From assembly GCF_900101025.1 (NCBI RefSeq), contig NZ_FMUH01000005.1:186001-250000 (forward strand): DNA of 64,000 nucleotides. Direction: 5' to 3'. Below, in pieces: positions 44,542 to 53,339 of the stretch. A program made the translations under genes and the position numbers. Source of the stretch: Klenkia marina (GTDB taxonomy: Bacteria > Actinomycetota > Actinomycetes > Mycobacteriales > Geodermatophilaceae). Every line of letters starts with the position of its first letter. Within the stretch, counting starts at the first letter, position 1. Below the pieces are notes generated by a model. That model searched no databases. It was not told the origin of the DNA and saw only the letters and a list, made by a program, of their open reading frames with translations.

Positions 44542-45551
44542 GCTCGGACCCGTGGGTCGTCGTCCCGGTCACCCTGCTGATCGTCGCGCTGAGCGCGTTC
44601 TTCGTGGCGGTGGAGTTCGCGGCGCTGGCCGCCAAGCGGCACCGGCTGGAGGAGCGGGCGGCGTCCAGCCCGGCGGCCCGGGCCGCGCTGCGCAACTCCG
44701 CCGAGCTCACCCTGGTGCTGGCCGGTGCGCAACTGGGCATCACCGCCTGCACCCTGGCCCTCGGTGCCCTGAGCAAGCCCGCGGTCGACGCCTGGCTGAC
44801 CCCGGCCTTCGTCGCGATCGGGCTGCCGTCGGTGGTCGCCGACGTCACCGGCTTCGTGCTGGCGCTGTTCGTCGTCACCTTCATCCACCTCGTGGTGGGC
44901 GAGATGGCACCGAAGTCGTGGGCGATCGCCCACCCCGAGCAGTCCTCGGTGCTGCTGGCACCGGCGATGCGGGCGTTCATGTGGCTGTTCCGCCCGGCCC
45001 TGCGGGCGATGAACGGCAGCGCCAACTGGATGCTGCGCCGGGTCGGGGTGCAGCCGGTCGACGAGATCGCCGCGGGCCACAGCCCGGACACCCTGCGCGT
45101 GCTGGTGCAGCACTCGGTCGAGGTCGGCGCGCTCGAGGAGGGCTTCTCCGCCCAGATCTCCGGCGCCCTGCAGCTGCAGGACATGACCGTCGCCGACCTG
45201 GTCGACGACCGGGAGGTGACGTCCGTGCCGGCCACCGCCACCGCGGGCGACGTCCGCGCCGCGACCCGGAGGACAGGCCACCTGCGGATCCTGCTCGGCG
45301 ACGGCGAGCGGCTGGACACCGTCGTCCACGTCCGGGACACCCTGGTGCTGGCCGACGACGCGCCCGCCGCCCCGGTCGGGCGACCGGTGTTCTCGCTGCC
45401 GGCCGGCACCCCGGTCGCGACGGCGTTGCGGCGGATGCAGGAGACCCGCAACCACCTGGCGGTGGTGACCGACGGCGGCCGCGTGGCCGGTGTCGTCACC
45501 CTGGCCGATGTGCTGCGCAGGCTGTTCCCCCAGTCGGAGCCGGTGGGCTGA
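44538..45551 (+). CDS. CNNM/CBS-domain transporter-like protein 2
   Basis: 337-residue partner of the preceding gene. CNNM domain with about four hydrophobic segments (VVVPVTLLIVALSAFFVAVEF, AGAQLGITACTLALGAL, FVLALFVVTFIHLVVGEMAPK), then two CBS repeats (MTVADLVDDREVTSVPATAT; RNHLAVVTDGGRVAGVVTLAD). It lacks the C-terminal CorC_HlyC domain of its partner. The ATGA overlap suggests a heterodimeric transporter. Adjacent CNNM pairs of long and short type are common in actinobacteria; the metal handled is not known. Confidence 0.92.
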   Translation: MSSDPWVVVPVTLLIVALSAFFVAVEFAALAAKRHRLEERAASSPAARAALRNSAELTLVLAGAQLGITACTLALGALSKPAVDAWLTPAFVAIGLPSVVADVTGFVLALFVVTFIHLVVGEMAPKSWAIAHPEQSSVLLAPAMRAFMWLFRPALRAMNGSANWMLRRVGVQPVDEIAAGHSPDTLRVLVQHSVEVGALEEGFSAQISGALQLQDMTVADLVDDREVTSVPATATAGDVRAATRRTGHLRILLGDGERLDTVVHVRDTLVLADDAPAAPVGRPVFSLPAGTPVATALRRMQETRNHLAVVTDGGRVAGVVTLADVLRRLFPQSEPVG

Positions 45552-45579
45552 GCCGGGGGCGCTCCGTAGCATCCGGGCC

Positions 45580-46548
45580 GTGGAGCTCGGCCGGCGGCGG
45601 TTCCTCGGTGGGCTCGTGGCCGCCGGGGCCGCCGCCGTGCTGCCCGGCTGCTCGTCCGGCGGTCCCTCGGCCGGGGCCACCGGGCGGCTGCGCATCGCCA
45701 CCGGGTCCCCCGGGGCGGTGTTCCACCGCTACGGCTCGGCGCTGGCCGCGGAGGCCGGGCTGCTCATGCCCGACGTCCGGGCCGACGCGCTGAGCACGAC
45801 CGGATCGGTGGAGAACGACGTCGCCCTGGCCGACGGCCGCGCCGACGTCGCCTTCTCCCTCGGGGACACCGCGGTGCTCGCGCTGGCCGGCGCCGACCCC
45901 TTCGACGCCCCGCTGGCCCCGGTCGGGTTGGCCCGGCTCTACGACAGCTTCCTGCAGGTCGTGGTGCCGCAGGGCTCGCCGGTGCGCACCGCGGCCGACC
46001 TGGCCGGGCGGCGGGTGGCCGACGGCGGCACCGGGTCCGGCGGTCGGGTGGTGCTCGCCCGCTGCCTCGACGCGCTGGGCATCACCGGCGACGTCGAGCT
46101 GCTCGGCGGGCCGCTGTCCGACGGCGCCGAGCTGCTCCGCTCGGGCGGGGCCGACGCGCTCGCCTACGTCAGCGGCTACCCGGTGGAGGCCCTGGTCGAG
46201 CTGGGCGCCCAGGTGCCCCTGCGGGCACTCGACCTCGGCGACCTGGTGGCCCCGCTGGTCGCCGCGCACGGACCGCTCTACGTCGCCGGGCCGCTGCCCG
46301 CGGCTGCCTACGGGCTGCCCGCGGCCGTGCGCACGGTCGCCGTCACCACCTACCTGCTGGCCGCGCCCGGGCTGCCGGAGGCGGCCGCCTACGGGCTGTG
46401 CTCGGTGGTGTTCGACCGGCAGGGACAGATCGCCGCGCGGGTGCCCGACGTCCGCCAGCCCACCCTGGCCGCCGGCATGTTCACCCAGCCCGTCCCGCTG
46501 CACCCGGGGGCGCTGCGCTGGTTCCGGGACCGGGCCCGGGGAGGCTGA
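45580..46548 (+). CDS. TAXI-family TRAP-type solute-binding lipoprotein
   Basis: 322-residue TAXI substrate-binding protein. A twin-arginine-like start (LGRRRFLGGLV) leads to a lipobox with Cys24 (LPGCSSGG), so it is probably a Tat-exported lipoprotein. Mature part: LRIATGSPGAVFHRYGSALA, STTGSVENDVALADGRADVAF, LYDSFLQVVVPQGSPVRTAADL. TAXI proteins bind organic acids such as glutamate or 2-oxoglutarate. No TRAP membrane genes (QM) are adjacent; instead a convergent sensor kinase/regulator and an MHS permease follow, so it may be a sensor or partner protein. Its end overlaps the kinase gene by 68 bases. Confidence 0.9.
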   Translation: MELGRRRFLGGLVAAGAAAVLPGCSSGGPSAGATGRLRIATGSPGAVFHRYGSALAAEAGLLMPDVRADALSTTGSVENDVALADGRADVAFSLGDTAVLALAGADPFDAPLAPVGLARLYDSFLQVVVPQGSPVRTAADLAGRRVADGGTGSGGRVVLARCLDALGITGDVELLGGPLSDGAELLRSGGADALAYVSGYPVEALVELGAQVPLRALDLGDLVAPLVAAHGPLYVAGPLPAAAYGLPAAVRTVAVTTYLLAAPGLPEAAAYGLCSVVFDRQGQIAARVPDVRQPTLAAGMFTQPVPLHPGALRWFRDRARGG

Positions 46549-47857
46549 GGACCACCCGAAGCCCCGGGTCGGCGGCGGCGATCGTGGTGGTGCCCCCGGC
46601 GTCGGCGACCCGGCCGGCCACGATGGCCAGGCCCAGCCCGGTGCCGTCGACGTCGGCGTGCCGGGGCAGCCGGTGGAACCGCCGGCCCAGCTCGGCGGCC
46701 TCGGCGGCGGTGACGCCCGGGCCGTGGTCCCGGACGTCGAGCACCCACCCGCCCCCGCTCGGGCGCAGCTCCACCTCCACGGCGGCGTCGGGGGCGTACT
46801 TGGCGGCGTTGTCCAGCAGCGCGTCGACCAGGGTCTCGACGAGGTCGTCCTCCAGCACCGCCGGCGCGGGCCGCGCGGGGGTGCGGCAGGTGAGCCGGCC
46901 GGCGAACAGCGGCTCCCACAGGTGCACCCGGGTGCGCAGCCGGTCGGCCAGGTCCAGGGGCACGGGGGTGCGGTCGGCCGCGCCGGTGCGGCTGACCTCG
47001 ACCAGGCCGTCGAGGATCTGCGCCATGCGGTCGGTCTCGGCCAGCACCGGGGTGACCTCGGCCGACCGGCCGGCCGAGAGCGACTCCAGCCGCAGCCGCA
47101 GCGCGGTGAGCGGGTTGGCCAGCTGGTGCGACACGTCGGCCACCAGGTCGCGCTGCTGCTGCTGGGAGCGTTCCACCTGGGCCGACATGCGGTTGAACGA
47201 CTCGGCCAGCCGGCGCAGCTCGGGCGGGCCCTCCACCCTCGCCCGGGCCGGCCGGCCCGCGGTCACCTGCTGTACCGACTCCTCGAGGTCGCGCACCGGG
47301 CGCACGATCCAGCCGACCAGCGGACTGGCCACCAGCCAGGCCAGCAGCGCGAGGAGCACGAGGCTGCCGGCGCCGGCCAGCGCCATCCACCGGCCCACCT
47401 CGGCCCGCACCCACGCGGTGTCCTCCACCAGCACGACCGCGCCGAGCACCTGCGCGTCGCGGCCCACCGGGGTGGCCACGACGAGCGGGTCGGTGCGCCA
47501 GGGCCACATCGCCGGCGGCGGCACCGAGGGGACGCCGTCCAGCGCTGCTCGCACGGCCGCCTCGACCGCACCCCCGGTGGGCAACGCCGTACCGGCGTCG
47601 GCCAGCACGCCGCGGTCGGTGCCGACCACCCAGCCCTGCACCCCGGTCACCTCGCGGTAGCGCTGCAGGTCGGCGTCCAGCCCGACCTCGCCGTCGCCGG
47701 CGGCGACCAGGCTGGCGAACCGGGTGGCGTCGGAGAGCCGGCTCTGGTGCAGGTCGACCGCGCGGCCCTCGGCCCAGGCCACCAGCAGCGGCACGACGAG
47801 GGCAGCCAGCAGACCCACCGTGGTGAGCAGGGCCAGGGCGAGCAGCCGGCGCCTCAC
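46481..47857 (-). CDS. Membrane sensor histidine kinase
   Basis: 458-residue sensor kinase. TM1 about 5-27, extracytoplasmic sensor about 28-157 (with YREVTGVQGWVVGTDRG), TM2 about 158-180, HAMP about 182-232, HisKA with phosphorylation site His244 (DVSHQLANPL), then the ATPase with N box LVDALLDNAAKYA, G1 DHGPGV and G2 GTGLGLAI. The sensor size suits a PDC/sCache-like domain. GTG start overlaps the response-regulator stop (GTGA), so kinase and regulator are coupled. The TAXI lipoprotein gene on the opposite strand overlaps its 3' end. Confidence 0.94.
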   Translation of the reverse strand: MRRRLLALALLTTVGLLAALVVPLLVAWAEGRAVDLHQSRLSDATRFASLVAAGDGEVGLDADLQRYREVTGVQGWVVGTDRGVLADAGTALPTGGAVEAAVRAALDGVPSVPPPAMWPWRTDPLVVATPVGRDAQVLGAVVLVEDTAWVRAEVGRWMALAGAGSLVLLALLAWLVASPLVGWIVRPVRDLEESVQQVTAGRPARARVEGPPELRRLAESFNRMSAQVERSQQQQRDLVADVSHQLANPLTALRLRLESLSAGRSAEVTPVLAETDRMAQILDGLVEVSRTGAADRTPVPLDLADRLRTRVHLWEPLFAGRLTCRTPARPAPAVLEDDLVETLVDALLDNAAKYAPDAAVEVELRPSGGGWVLDVRDHGPGVTAAEAAELGRRFHRLPRHADVDGTGLGLAIVAGRVADAGGTTTIAAADPGLRVVLSLPGPGPGTSAAPPGAAGRAG

Positions 47858-48531
47858 CGCTCGGCCACCGGCACCAACCGGTAGCCCACCCCGCGCACGG
47901 TCTCCACCACCTGGGCGCCGAGCTTGGCGCGCAGCGTGCCGACGTGGACGTCGAGGGTGCGCGAGGCCCCGATCCAGGCGGTGTCCCACACCTCCTCCAT
48001 GAGCGCCGCTCGGCTGACCGGTCGGCCGGCGTGCCGGAGCAGGGCGGCGAGCAGCTCGCACTCCTTGGCGGTGAGGCCCACGTCGCCGTCCGGGGTGCGC
48101 ACGCGGCGGGCCGCGGTGTCGAGCTCGAACCCGGCGTCGACGGCCGGCGCCGGGTCGGGCCGGGTGCCGGCGCGGCGGGCGACGGCGTCCATGCGGGCCA
48201 GCAGCACCGCCAGGCTGTAGGGCTTGACCACGTAGTCGTCGACGCCGGCGCGCAGGGCGGCCACCACAGAGGCCTCGGCCCGGCGGGCGGTGAGCGCGAC
48301 GATCGCCACCGAGCTGGTCTCGCGGATGCGGGCGCACACCCAGAGGCCGTCGTGGTCGGGCAGCCCCATGTCCAGCAGCACCAGGTCGGTGTCGGGGGTG
48401 AGGGCGGCCACCGCGTCGCGGCCGGTGGCGGCGTGCCGCACGGTCCAGCCGCTGCCGCGCAGTCCCTGGGTCAGGGCGTCGGCCACCCCGGCGTCGTCCT
48501 CCACCAGCAGCACGCGCACGTCTCCCCGCAC
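47854..48531 (-). CDS. OmpR/PhoB-type response regulator
   Basis: 225-residue regulator partner of the kinase. Receiver domain 6-118 with acidic pocket EDD (11-13), phosphoacceptor Asp54 in VLLDMGLPDHDG, Thr in ALTARR, and Lys in DDYVVKPYS. Winged-helix C-terminal domain (about 130-220) with RTLDVHVGTLRAKLGAQVVETVRGVGYRL, the recognition-helix block of the OmpR family. GTG start; a GTG four codons downstream (VRVLLVEDD) is an alternative. Immediately upstream of the kinase and 58 bases downstream of the MHS permease gene on the same strand. Confidence 0.94.
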   Translation of the reverse strand: MRGDVRVLLVEDDAGVADALTQGLRGSGWTVRHAATGRDAVAALTPDTDLVLLDMGLPDHDGLWVCARIRETSSVAIVALTARRAEASVVAALRAGVDDYVVKPYSLAVLLARMDAVARRAGTRPDPAPAVDAGFELDTAARRVRTPDGDVGLTAKECELLAALLRHAGRPVSRAALMEEVWDTAWIGASRTLDVHVGTLRAKLGAQVVETVRGVGYRLVPVAER

Positions 48532-48589
48532 CTCCGGCCGCGCACGCTACCGGGCCGTGGCGCTGGCCACGGCCCGGTCGCGGGAGCGG

Positions 48590-49924
48590 TCAGACGCGCG
48601 CGGGCTCCGGGGTGCGCCCGCCCACCTCGGTGTCCAGGAAGTTCTTCGTCCGCTGCAGGACGAAGGCGTAGACCACCAGCGAGACCGCGATGGCCACGGT
48701 CACGTAGACCGCGAAGGCCGACTCGGCGTCGTTCTCGGTGGCGGCCTCGTAGATGACCGGGGCGGTGCCGCCGAAGATCGAGTTGGCCAGCGCGTACCCC
48801 AGGCCCACCCCCAGCGCCCGGACGTGGGAGGGGAACAGCTCGGCCTTCACCACGGCGTTGATCGAGGTGTACCCGGTCAGGACCACGTACGTGCCGGTGA
48901 TGAGCAGGAATGAGGCGACCGGCGAGGTGACCGTGGGCAGCAGGGTCAGGAAGGTGTAGGTCCACAGCACGCCGGCGACGCCGAAGCCGATGAGCAGCGG
49001 ACGCCGGCCCACCCGGTCGCTGAGGTAGCCGCCGACCGGCTGCATGAGCATGAGCAGCACCAGCGCGATGAAGTTGATCCAGGTGCCGGTCATGCCGTCG
49101 TCGGCGTAGACGCCCTTGATGATGCGCGGACCGTTGACGCTGTAGGTGTAGAAGGCGATGGTGCCGCCGAGGGTGACCAGGAAGCAGACCAGCAGCTGCT
49201 TGGGGTAGGCGGTGAACAGCTCCACCATCGAGCCGGACTTCTTCGTGCCGTCGTGCTGCAAGGTCTCGTCCATGCCGCGGCGCAGGAAGAGCACCACGAC
49301 CGCGCTGATCGCCCCGATGAAGAAGGCGATCCGCCAGCCGAAGGCGCTGATCTGCTCGTCGGTGAGGAACGCCTGCTGGATGAGCAGCGTGGCCTGCGCC
49401 AGCACGTGGCCGCCGACGAGCGTCACGTACTGGAAGGAGGAGAAGAAGCCCCGCCGGCCCTGGGTGGCGGCCTCGGACATGTAGGTGGCCGACGTGCCGT
49501 ACTCACCGCCGGTGGCGAAGCCCTGCACCAGGCGGGCGAGCACCAGGATGACCACGGCGCCGGCGCCGATGGTCTCGGCGGTCGGGGTGACCGCGATGAC
49601 CAGCGAGGCGGCGGCCATCAGCGAGATGCTGAAGACCAGGGCCGGACGACGTCCGTGCCGGTCGGCGTAGCGGCCGAAGAACCAGGAGCCGACCGGCCGC
49701 ATCACGAACGTGACCGCGAAGATCGCCAGCGTGTAGATGCCCGCGTTCGGCTCGCCCGCGGCGAAGAAGTTGGCCTGCAGGTAGGTCGCGAAGACCGTGT
49801 AGATGTAGACGTCGTACCACTCGACGAGGTTGCCCAACGACCCGCGGACGGTGTTGAACACCGCCCTCCGCGTGGACGGCGAGGTGAGCGGCTCGGGCCG
49901 GCTCGTGGCTGGGGTCGTGCTCAT
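48590..49924 (-). CDS. MHS-family (KgtP/ProP-like) metabolite:H+ symporter
   Basis: 444-residue major facilitator of the metabolite:H+ symporter family. Family signatures: NLVEWYDVYIYTVFATYLQ in helix 1, FGRYADRHGRRPAL (motif A), QGFATGGEYGTSATYMSEAA in helices 4-5, and YLSDRVGRRPLLIG. MHS members import organic acids (2-oxoglutarate, citrate, dicarboxylates) or betaine/proline. ATG start. It lies upstream of, and same strand as, the regulator/kinase genes, near a TAXI-type solute-binding gene, suggesting regulated organic-acid uptake (inference). Confidence 0.92.
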   Translation of the reverse strand: MSTTPATSRPEPLTSPSTRRAVFNTVRGSLGNLVEWYDVYIYTVFATYLQANFFAAGEPNAGIYTLAIFAVTFVMRPVGSWFFGRYADRHGRRPALVFSISLMAAASLVIAVTPTAETIGAGAVVILVLARLVQGFATGGEYGTSATYMSEAATQGRRGFFSSFQYVTLVGGHVLAQATLLIQQAFLTDEQISAFGWRIAFFIGAISAVVVLFLRRGMDETLQHDGTKKSGSMVELFTAYPKQLLVCFLVTLGGTIAFYTYSVNGPRIIKGVYADDGMTGTWINFIALVLLMLMQPVGGYLSDRVGRRPLLIGFGVAGVLWTYTFLTLLPTVTSPVASFLLITGTYVVLTGYTSINAVVKAELFPSHVRALGVGLGYALANSIFGGTAPVIYEAATENDAESAFAVYVTVAIAVSLVVYAFVLQRTKNFLDTEVGGRTPEPARV

Positions 49925-50005
49925 GGGGCACCTCCGTTGGTGTCGGTGCTCACACGCTAGGTATGACCGCGACCACAGCCCCAGCCGAGGCGACGTCTCC
50001 TTACA

Positions 50006-50020
50006 CAGACTTTGCAGACT
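50006..50020. promoter_or_regulatory. CAGACT direct repeat in the MHS promoter region
   Basis: CAGACTTTGCAGACT contains CAGACT twice with a nine-base period, about 80 bases upstream of the MHS permease ATG. OmpR-type regulators bind direct repeats with about this spacing, so it could be a target of the adjacent regulator. No consensus supports it. Confidence 0.3.
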
Positions 50021-50096
50021 CCGCTCGACCGCGACCCGGCCCGGCGTGGACCGGCCCGTCGGCAGGCGTGCGGCGGCCCTGCGTAGCGTGCCGGGG

Positions 50097-50960
50097 GTGC
50101 AGCTCGGCTCGGACCTGGTGGACGTCGCGACCGGGGCCGGGGTGTTCACCGCCCGCCGCGAGGGCGACCTGGTGCGGGCCACCGGCATCCGGTACGCCCG
50201 CGCCGAGCGGTTCCGCGCACCGGTCGCCGAGCCGGTGCACGACCGACCGGTCGACGCGACCAGCCTCGCCCCCGCCTGCCCGCAGAACCCCACCCCGCTG
50301 CTGGACGACCTGCTGGTGGACGCCACCGGCGACCTGACCGTCGACGAGGACTGCCTGCGCCTGTCGGTGACGGCACCCGCCGACGCGCACGACCTTCCGG
50401 TCATGGTCTTCCTGCACGGCGGGTCCTACCGCGCCGGCGCCGGTGACGCACCCGTGTTCGACCCGAGGGCGCTGGTCGGCGAGCAGCGGGTGGTGGTCGT
50501 CGCGGTCACCTACCGGCTCGGCCTGCTCATCGGTAGCACCGCCCGCGAGGTCGCACTGTTCGTCCCGGGCCTCACCGGCCTGCCCGCCCGGGCGCTCGCT
50601 GCGCCGCTGGTGGGCCGGCTGCTCACCCGGGCCGCGGTCGCCGTCCTCAGCTGGAAGGTCTACGGTGCAGCCGTGCGCCGGTTCGCCCGGCGGCACGCCG
50701 CGGCCGGCGGGCGGGCGTCGACCTACCGGCTGGAGTGGGGACCGCCGGGGCCGTACCGCGGCGCGCACTGCGTGGACCTGCCGCTGCTGTTCACCGACGA
50801 GGCCGCGTGGCGGTCCGCCCCGCTCGTCGCCGGCGCCGACTGGTCCGACGTCGAGGCCCGCGGCCGGCAGCTGCGGCAGGTGTGGGCGGAGTTCGCCCGC
50901 ACCGGGCTCGCCCCGCTGGTGGACGAGCCCGGCTTCCTGCGTACCCGACAGGTCAGCTGA
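50097..50960 (+). pseudogene. Carboxylesterase (type B) with deleted catalytic core
   Basis: A 287-residue reading frame with both ends of a type B carboxylesterase but not the middle. The N-terminal part (PQNPTPLLDDLLVDATGDLT, EDCLRLSV, VMVFLHGGSYRAGAGD, VVVVAVTYRLG) runs normally to about residue 140. The next segment should bring the GESAGG nucleophile and the acidic residue, but jumps to an unrelated stretch and then to the C-terminal GAHCVDLPLLFTDEAAW with the catalytic His. Normal family length is about 480-520. So it is an in-frame internal deletion and probably inactive. GTG start; end overlaps the SNF2 gene by eight bases. Confidence 0.75.
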
Positions 50961-53088
50961 GCGCCGGGTCCCCCAGCGCGTCGACCAGCAGCGCGACCAG
51001 CGCCTCGAGCTGGACGTCGCCGGTGCCGGCGACCTCCTCGTCCGAGCCGTCCAGCGCCCGCGCGGCCAGCCCGGCCTTGCTGCCGATGAGCTCGGCGATG
51101 CGCGAGTCGATGGTCTGCGCGGCGATGATCCGCCACGCGGTGACCGGCTCGGTCTGCCCGATGCGGTGGCTGCGGTCGATCGCCTGGGTCTGCTCGGCGT
51201 CGGTCCACGACAGCTCGGCCAGGACGACGTTGGAGGCGACCTGCAGGTTCAGCCCGACACCGGCCGCGGTGAGCGAGCAGACCGCGACCTGCACGTCCGG
51301 GTCGTTCACGAACGCGTCGACCTGCTTCTGCCGCGCCGACGGCGTCTGGTCGCCGCGGATCGAGGAGAACCGGATGCCGGCCTTCTCGAACGACGCCTCG
51401 GCGGTGTCCATCACGGCGATGTGCTTGGCGAAGAACACGACCTTGCCGGCACTGCGGGCCAGCTGGGCGGCGTAGTCGGCGGCCAGCTCGGCCTTGGCCA
51501 GGCCGATGCGGCGCATCATCGAGAACACGTTCTCGCCGGTCTGGCGGGTCATCGCGTCCTTGAGCTCGCTCTTGGCGACCCGGCGCACGAGGTCCATGTC
51601 CAGCCCGCCGGCCGCCTCGTCCTCCACGACGGTGCGGTAGGACAGCGCGGACCGGTACTGGGTGACCATCCGGTGGGCCAGCTCGCGCTCGGCGGCGCGG
51701 ATCGAGCGGCCGACGGCGCCGTCCAGCTCGACCGGGAGGTCGGCGATGCGGCGGGCCGGGATGTCCGCGGCGACGTCGACCTTGCGGCGGCGCACGATGC
51801 CCATGTCGACCACGGCGCGGCGGGCGGCCTCGTAGAAGTCGCGGTCGGCCGGCACGAGGCCGATCGACTCGAGCCGTTCGGTGAGCTCGGCCAGCGGCTT
51901 GCTGTCGTCGACCCACCCCAGGAACCGCCAGATGGCGCGGAAGTCGTCGACGTCGTTGATGAGCGGGGTGCCGGTCAGCGCCATGAGCAGCGGCTTCGCG
52001 GCGCGCAGCCGCATGCTCTCGCTCAGTGCGAGCACGTGCTGCGAGCGCTGCGAGGTGACGTTCTTGATGAAGTGCGCCTCGTCGACGACCATGCCGCGGA
52101 AACCGAACTCGCCCAGCCACCCGCGGTGCCGGTCGAGCACCTCGTAGTTGACGACCACGATGTCGGCGAACCCGTCGACGTTCTCGCCGTCGCCCTGCAC
52201 CACGGTCGCGGGCCGGTGCGGGACCCACTGCGCGGCCTCGCGCGCCCAGTTGGTCTTGACGACGTTGGGGACGACGACGAGCAGCGGGTAGGCCATCGCC
52301 GCCTCGGTGGCCAGCAGCGCCTGCGCGGTCTTGCCCAGGCCGGGCTCGTCGGCGAGCAGGAAGCTGCGGTGCCCCTCGGCGGCCGCGGCCACGACCTGGC
52401 CCTGGTGCGGCATGAGCTCACGGCCGGCCGGGGTGAACCGGCTGGTCGGGAAGGGCAGCGGCATGCACGCCGGGGCGCCGCCGCTGGCGCGTTCGAACGA
52501 GGCGAGCAGCGGGCCCATGAGCTCCCAGCCGGCCAGCCGGCCCACCCGGGGCCCGCGCAGCGCTGCGGCGGCCTCGTAGTCCGGCGCGAGGAAGGGGTTG
52601 GCCAGCTGGCGGGAGACCACCGACTGCGGGACGACGCGGCGGCCGACCTCGACCGGGGCGACGGCCACCGGCTCGGGCTCCTCGTCCTCCTCGGGCTCCA
52701 GGCCCAGCTCGCGCTGGATCTCCTTGGCCACCTGACGGGCGGCGTCGGACACGGTGGCCTCGTCGCCCAGCAGGGCGAGCAGACCCGCGTCGCGCACGGC
52801 GGTGGTGGCGAGGATCGTCGCGATGCCCTCGAGCCGCTTCAGCTGGTCGGCGCGGTGGCTCTCGCTGGACTCGGCGGCCCGGATGCGGGCGCGCTCCTCG
52901 CGCAACAGCAGGGCGACGGCCTGGAACCGGGCCCGCACCGACGGGGTGACGCGGCCGCGCTTGGCCGCCGCCTCCACCTCGCGGACGGTGCGCGCGAGGG
53001 CGCCCACGAGGTCGGTGCTGCGGGGGCGGTGACCGGCCCGCCCGGCGGTGCGGCGAGCGCCGTCCCGACGCTGGCCTGCTCGAACCAA
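50953..53088 (-). CDS. SNF2-type DEAD/DEAH helicase
   Basis: 711-residue SF2 ATPase resembling single-chain SNF2 (SMARCAL1-like) enzymes. Walker A is LADEPGLGKTAQALLA, Walker B with DEAH in MVVDEAHFIKN, then LTGTPLINDVDDFRAIW, and C-terminal motifs LTAAGVGLNLQ and QAIDRSHRIGQ. A basic N-terminal helical region (to about 190) precedes it, with Glu-rich EEDEEPEP. Probably remodels nucleoprotein or branched DNA. The assigned start is a TTG; the frame is open for at least 250 bases further upstream without ATG, GTG or TTG, so the true start is uncertain. Convergent overlap with the esterase remnant. Confidence 0.85.
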   Translation of the reverse strand: MVRAGQRRDGARRTAGRAGHRPRSTDLVGALARTVREVEAAAKRGRVTPSVRARFQAVALLLREERARIRAAESSESHRADQLKRLEGIATILATTAVRDAGLLALLGDEATVSDAARQVAKEIQRELGLEPEEDEEPEPVAVAPVEVGRRVVPQSVVSRQLANPFLAPDYEAAAALRGPRVGRLAGWELMGPLLASFERASGGAPACMPLPFPTSRFTPAGRELMPHQGQVVAAAAEGHRSFLLADEPGLGKTAQALLATEAAMAYPLLVVVPNVVKTNWAREAAQWVPHRPATVVQGDGENVDGFADIVVVNYEVLDRHRGWLGEFGFRGMVVDEAHFIKNVTSQRSQHVLALSESMRLRAAKPLLMALTGTPLINDVDDFRAIWRFLGWVDDSKPLAELTERLESIGLVPADRDFYEAARRAVVDMGIVRRRKVDVAADIPARRIADLPVELDGAVGRSIRAAERELAHRMVTQYRSALSYRTVVEDEAAGGLDMDLVRRVAKSELKDAMTRQTGENVFSMMRRIGLAKAELAADYAAQLARSAGKVVFFAKHIAVMDTAEASFEKAGIRFSSIRGDQTPSARQKQVDAFVNDPDVQVAVCSLTAAGVGLNLQVASNVVLAELSWTDAEQTQAIDRSHRIGQTEPVTAWRIIAAQTIDSRIAELIGSKAGLAARALDGSDEEVAGTGDVQLEALVALLVDALGDPALS

Positions 53089-53339
53089 CTGCGTCTCCTC
53101 CTGCTTGCGCGCGCGCTCGGCGCGGCGGTGCGCGGCGCACGAGCGCCGGGACGACGTCCCGGGTGCGCCGGACGGTGCGTGGACGGCAGGCCAGCAGCGG
53201 CCAGGTCCGGTGCGGGAGCAGCCGCACGCCGACCACTGGTGGCGGGCCTTGCTCCCGACGCACAGGCTACGCGGACCGTCGTCGTCCCGGTACGGCGACC
53301 CGCCACGTCCGCGAGCGGGGGTCGCTGCGAACCCCGGCC

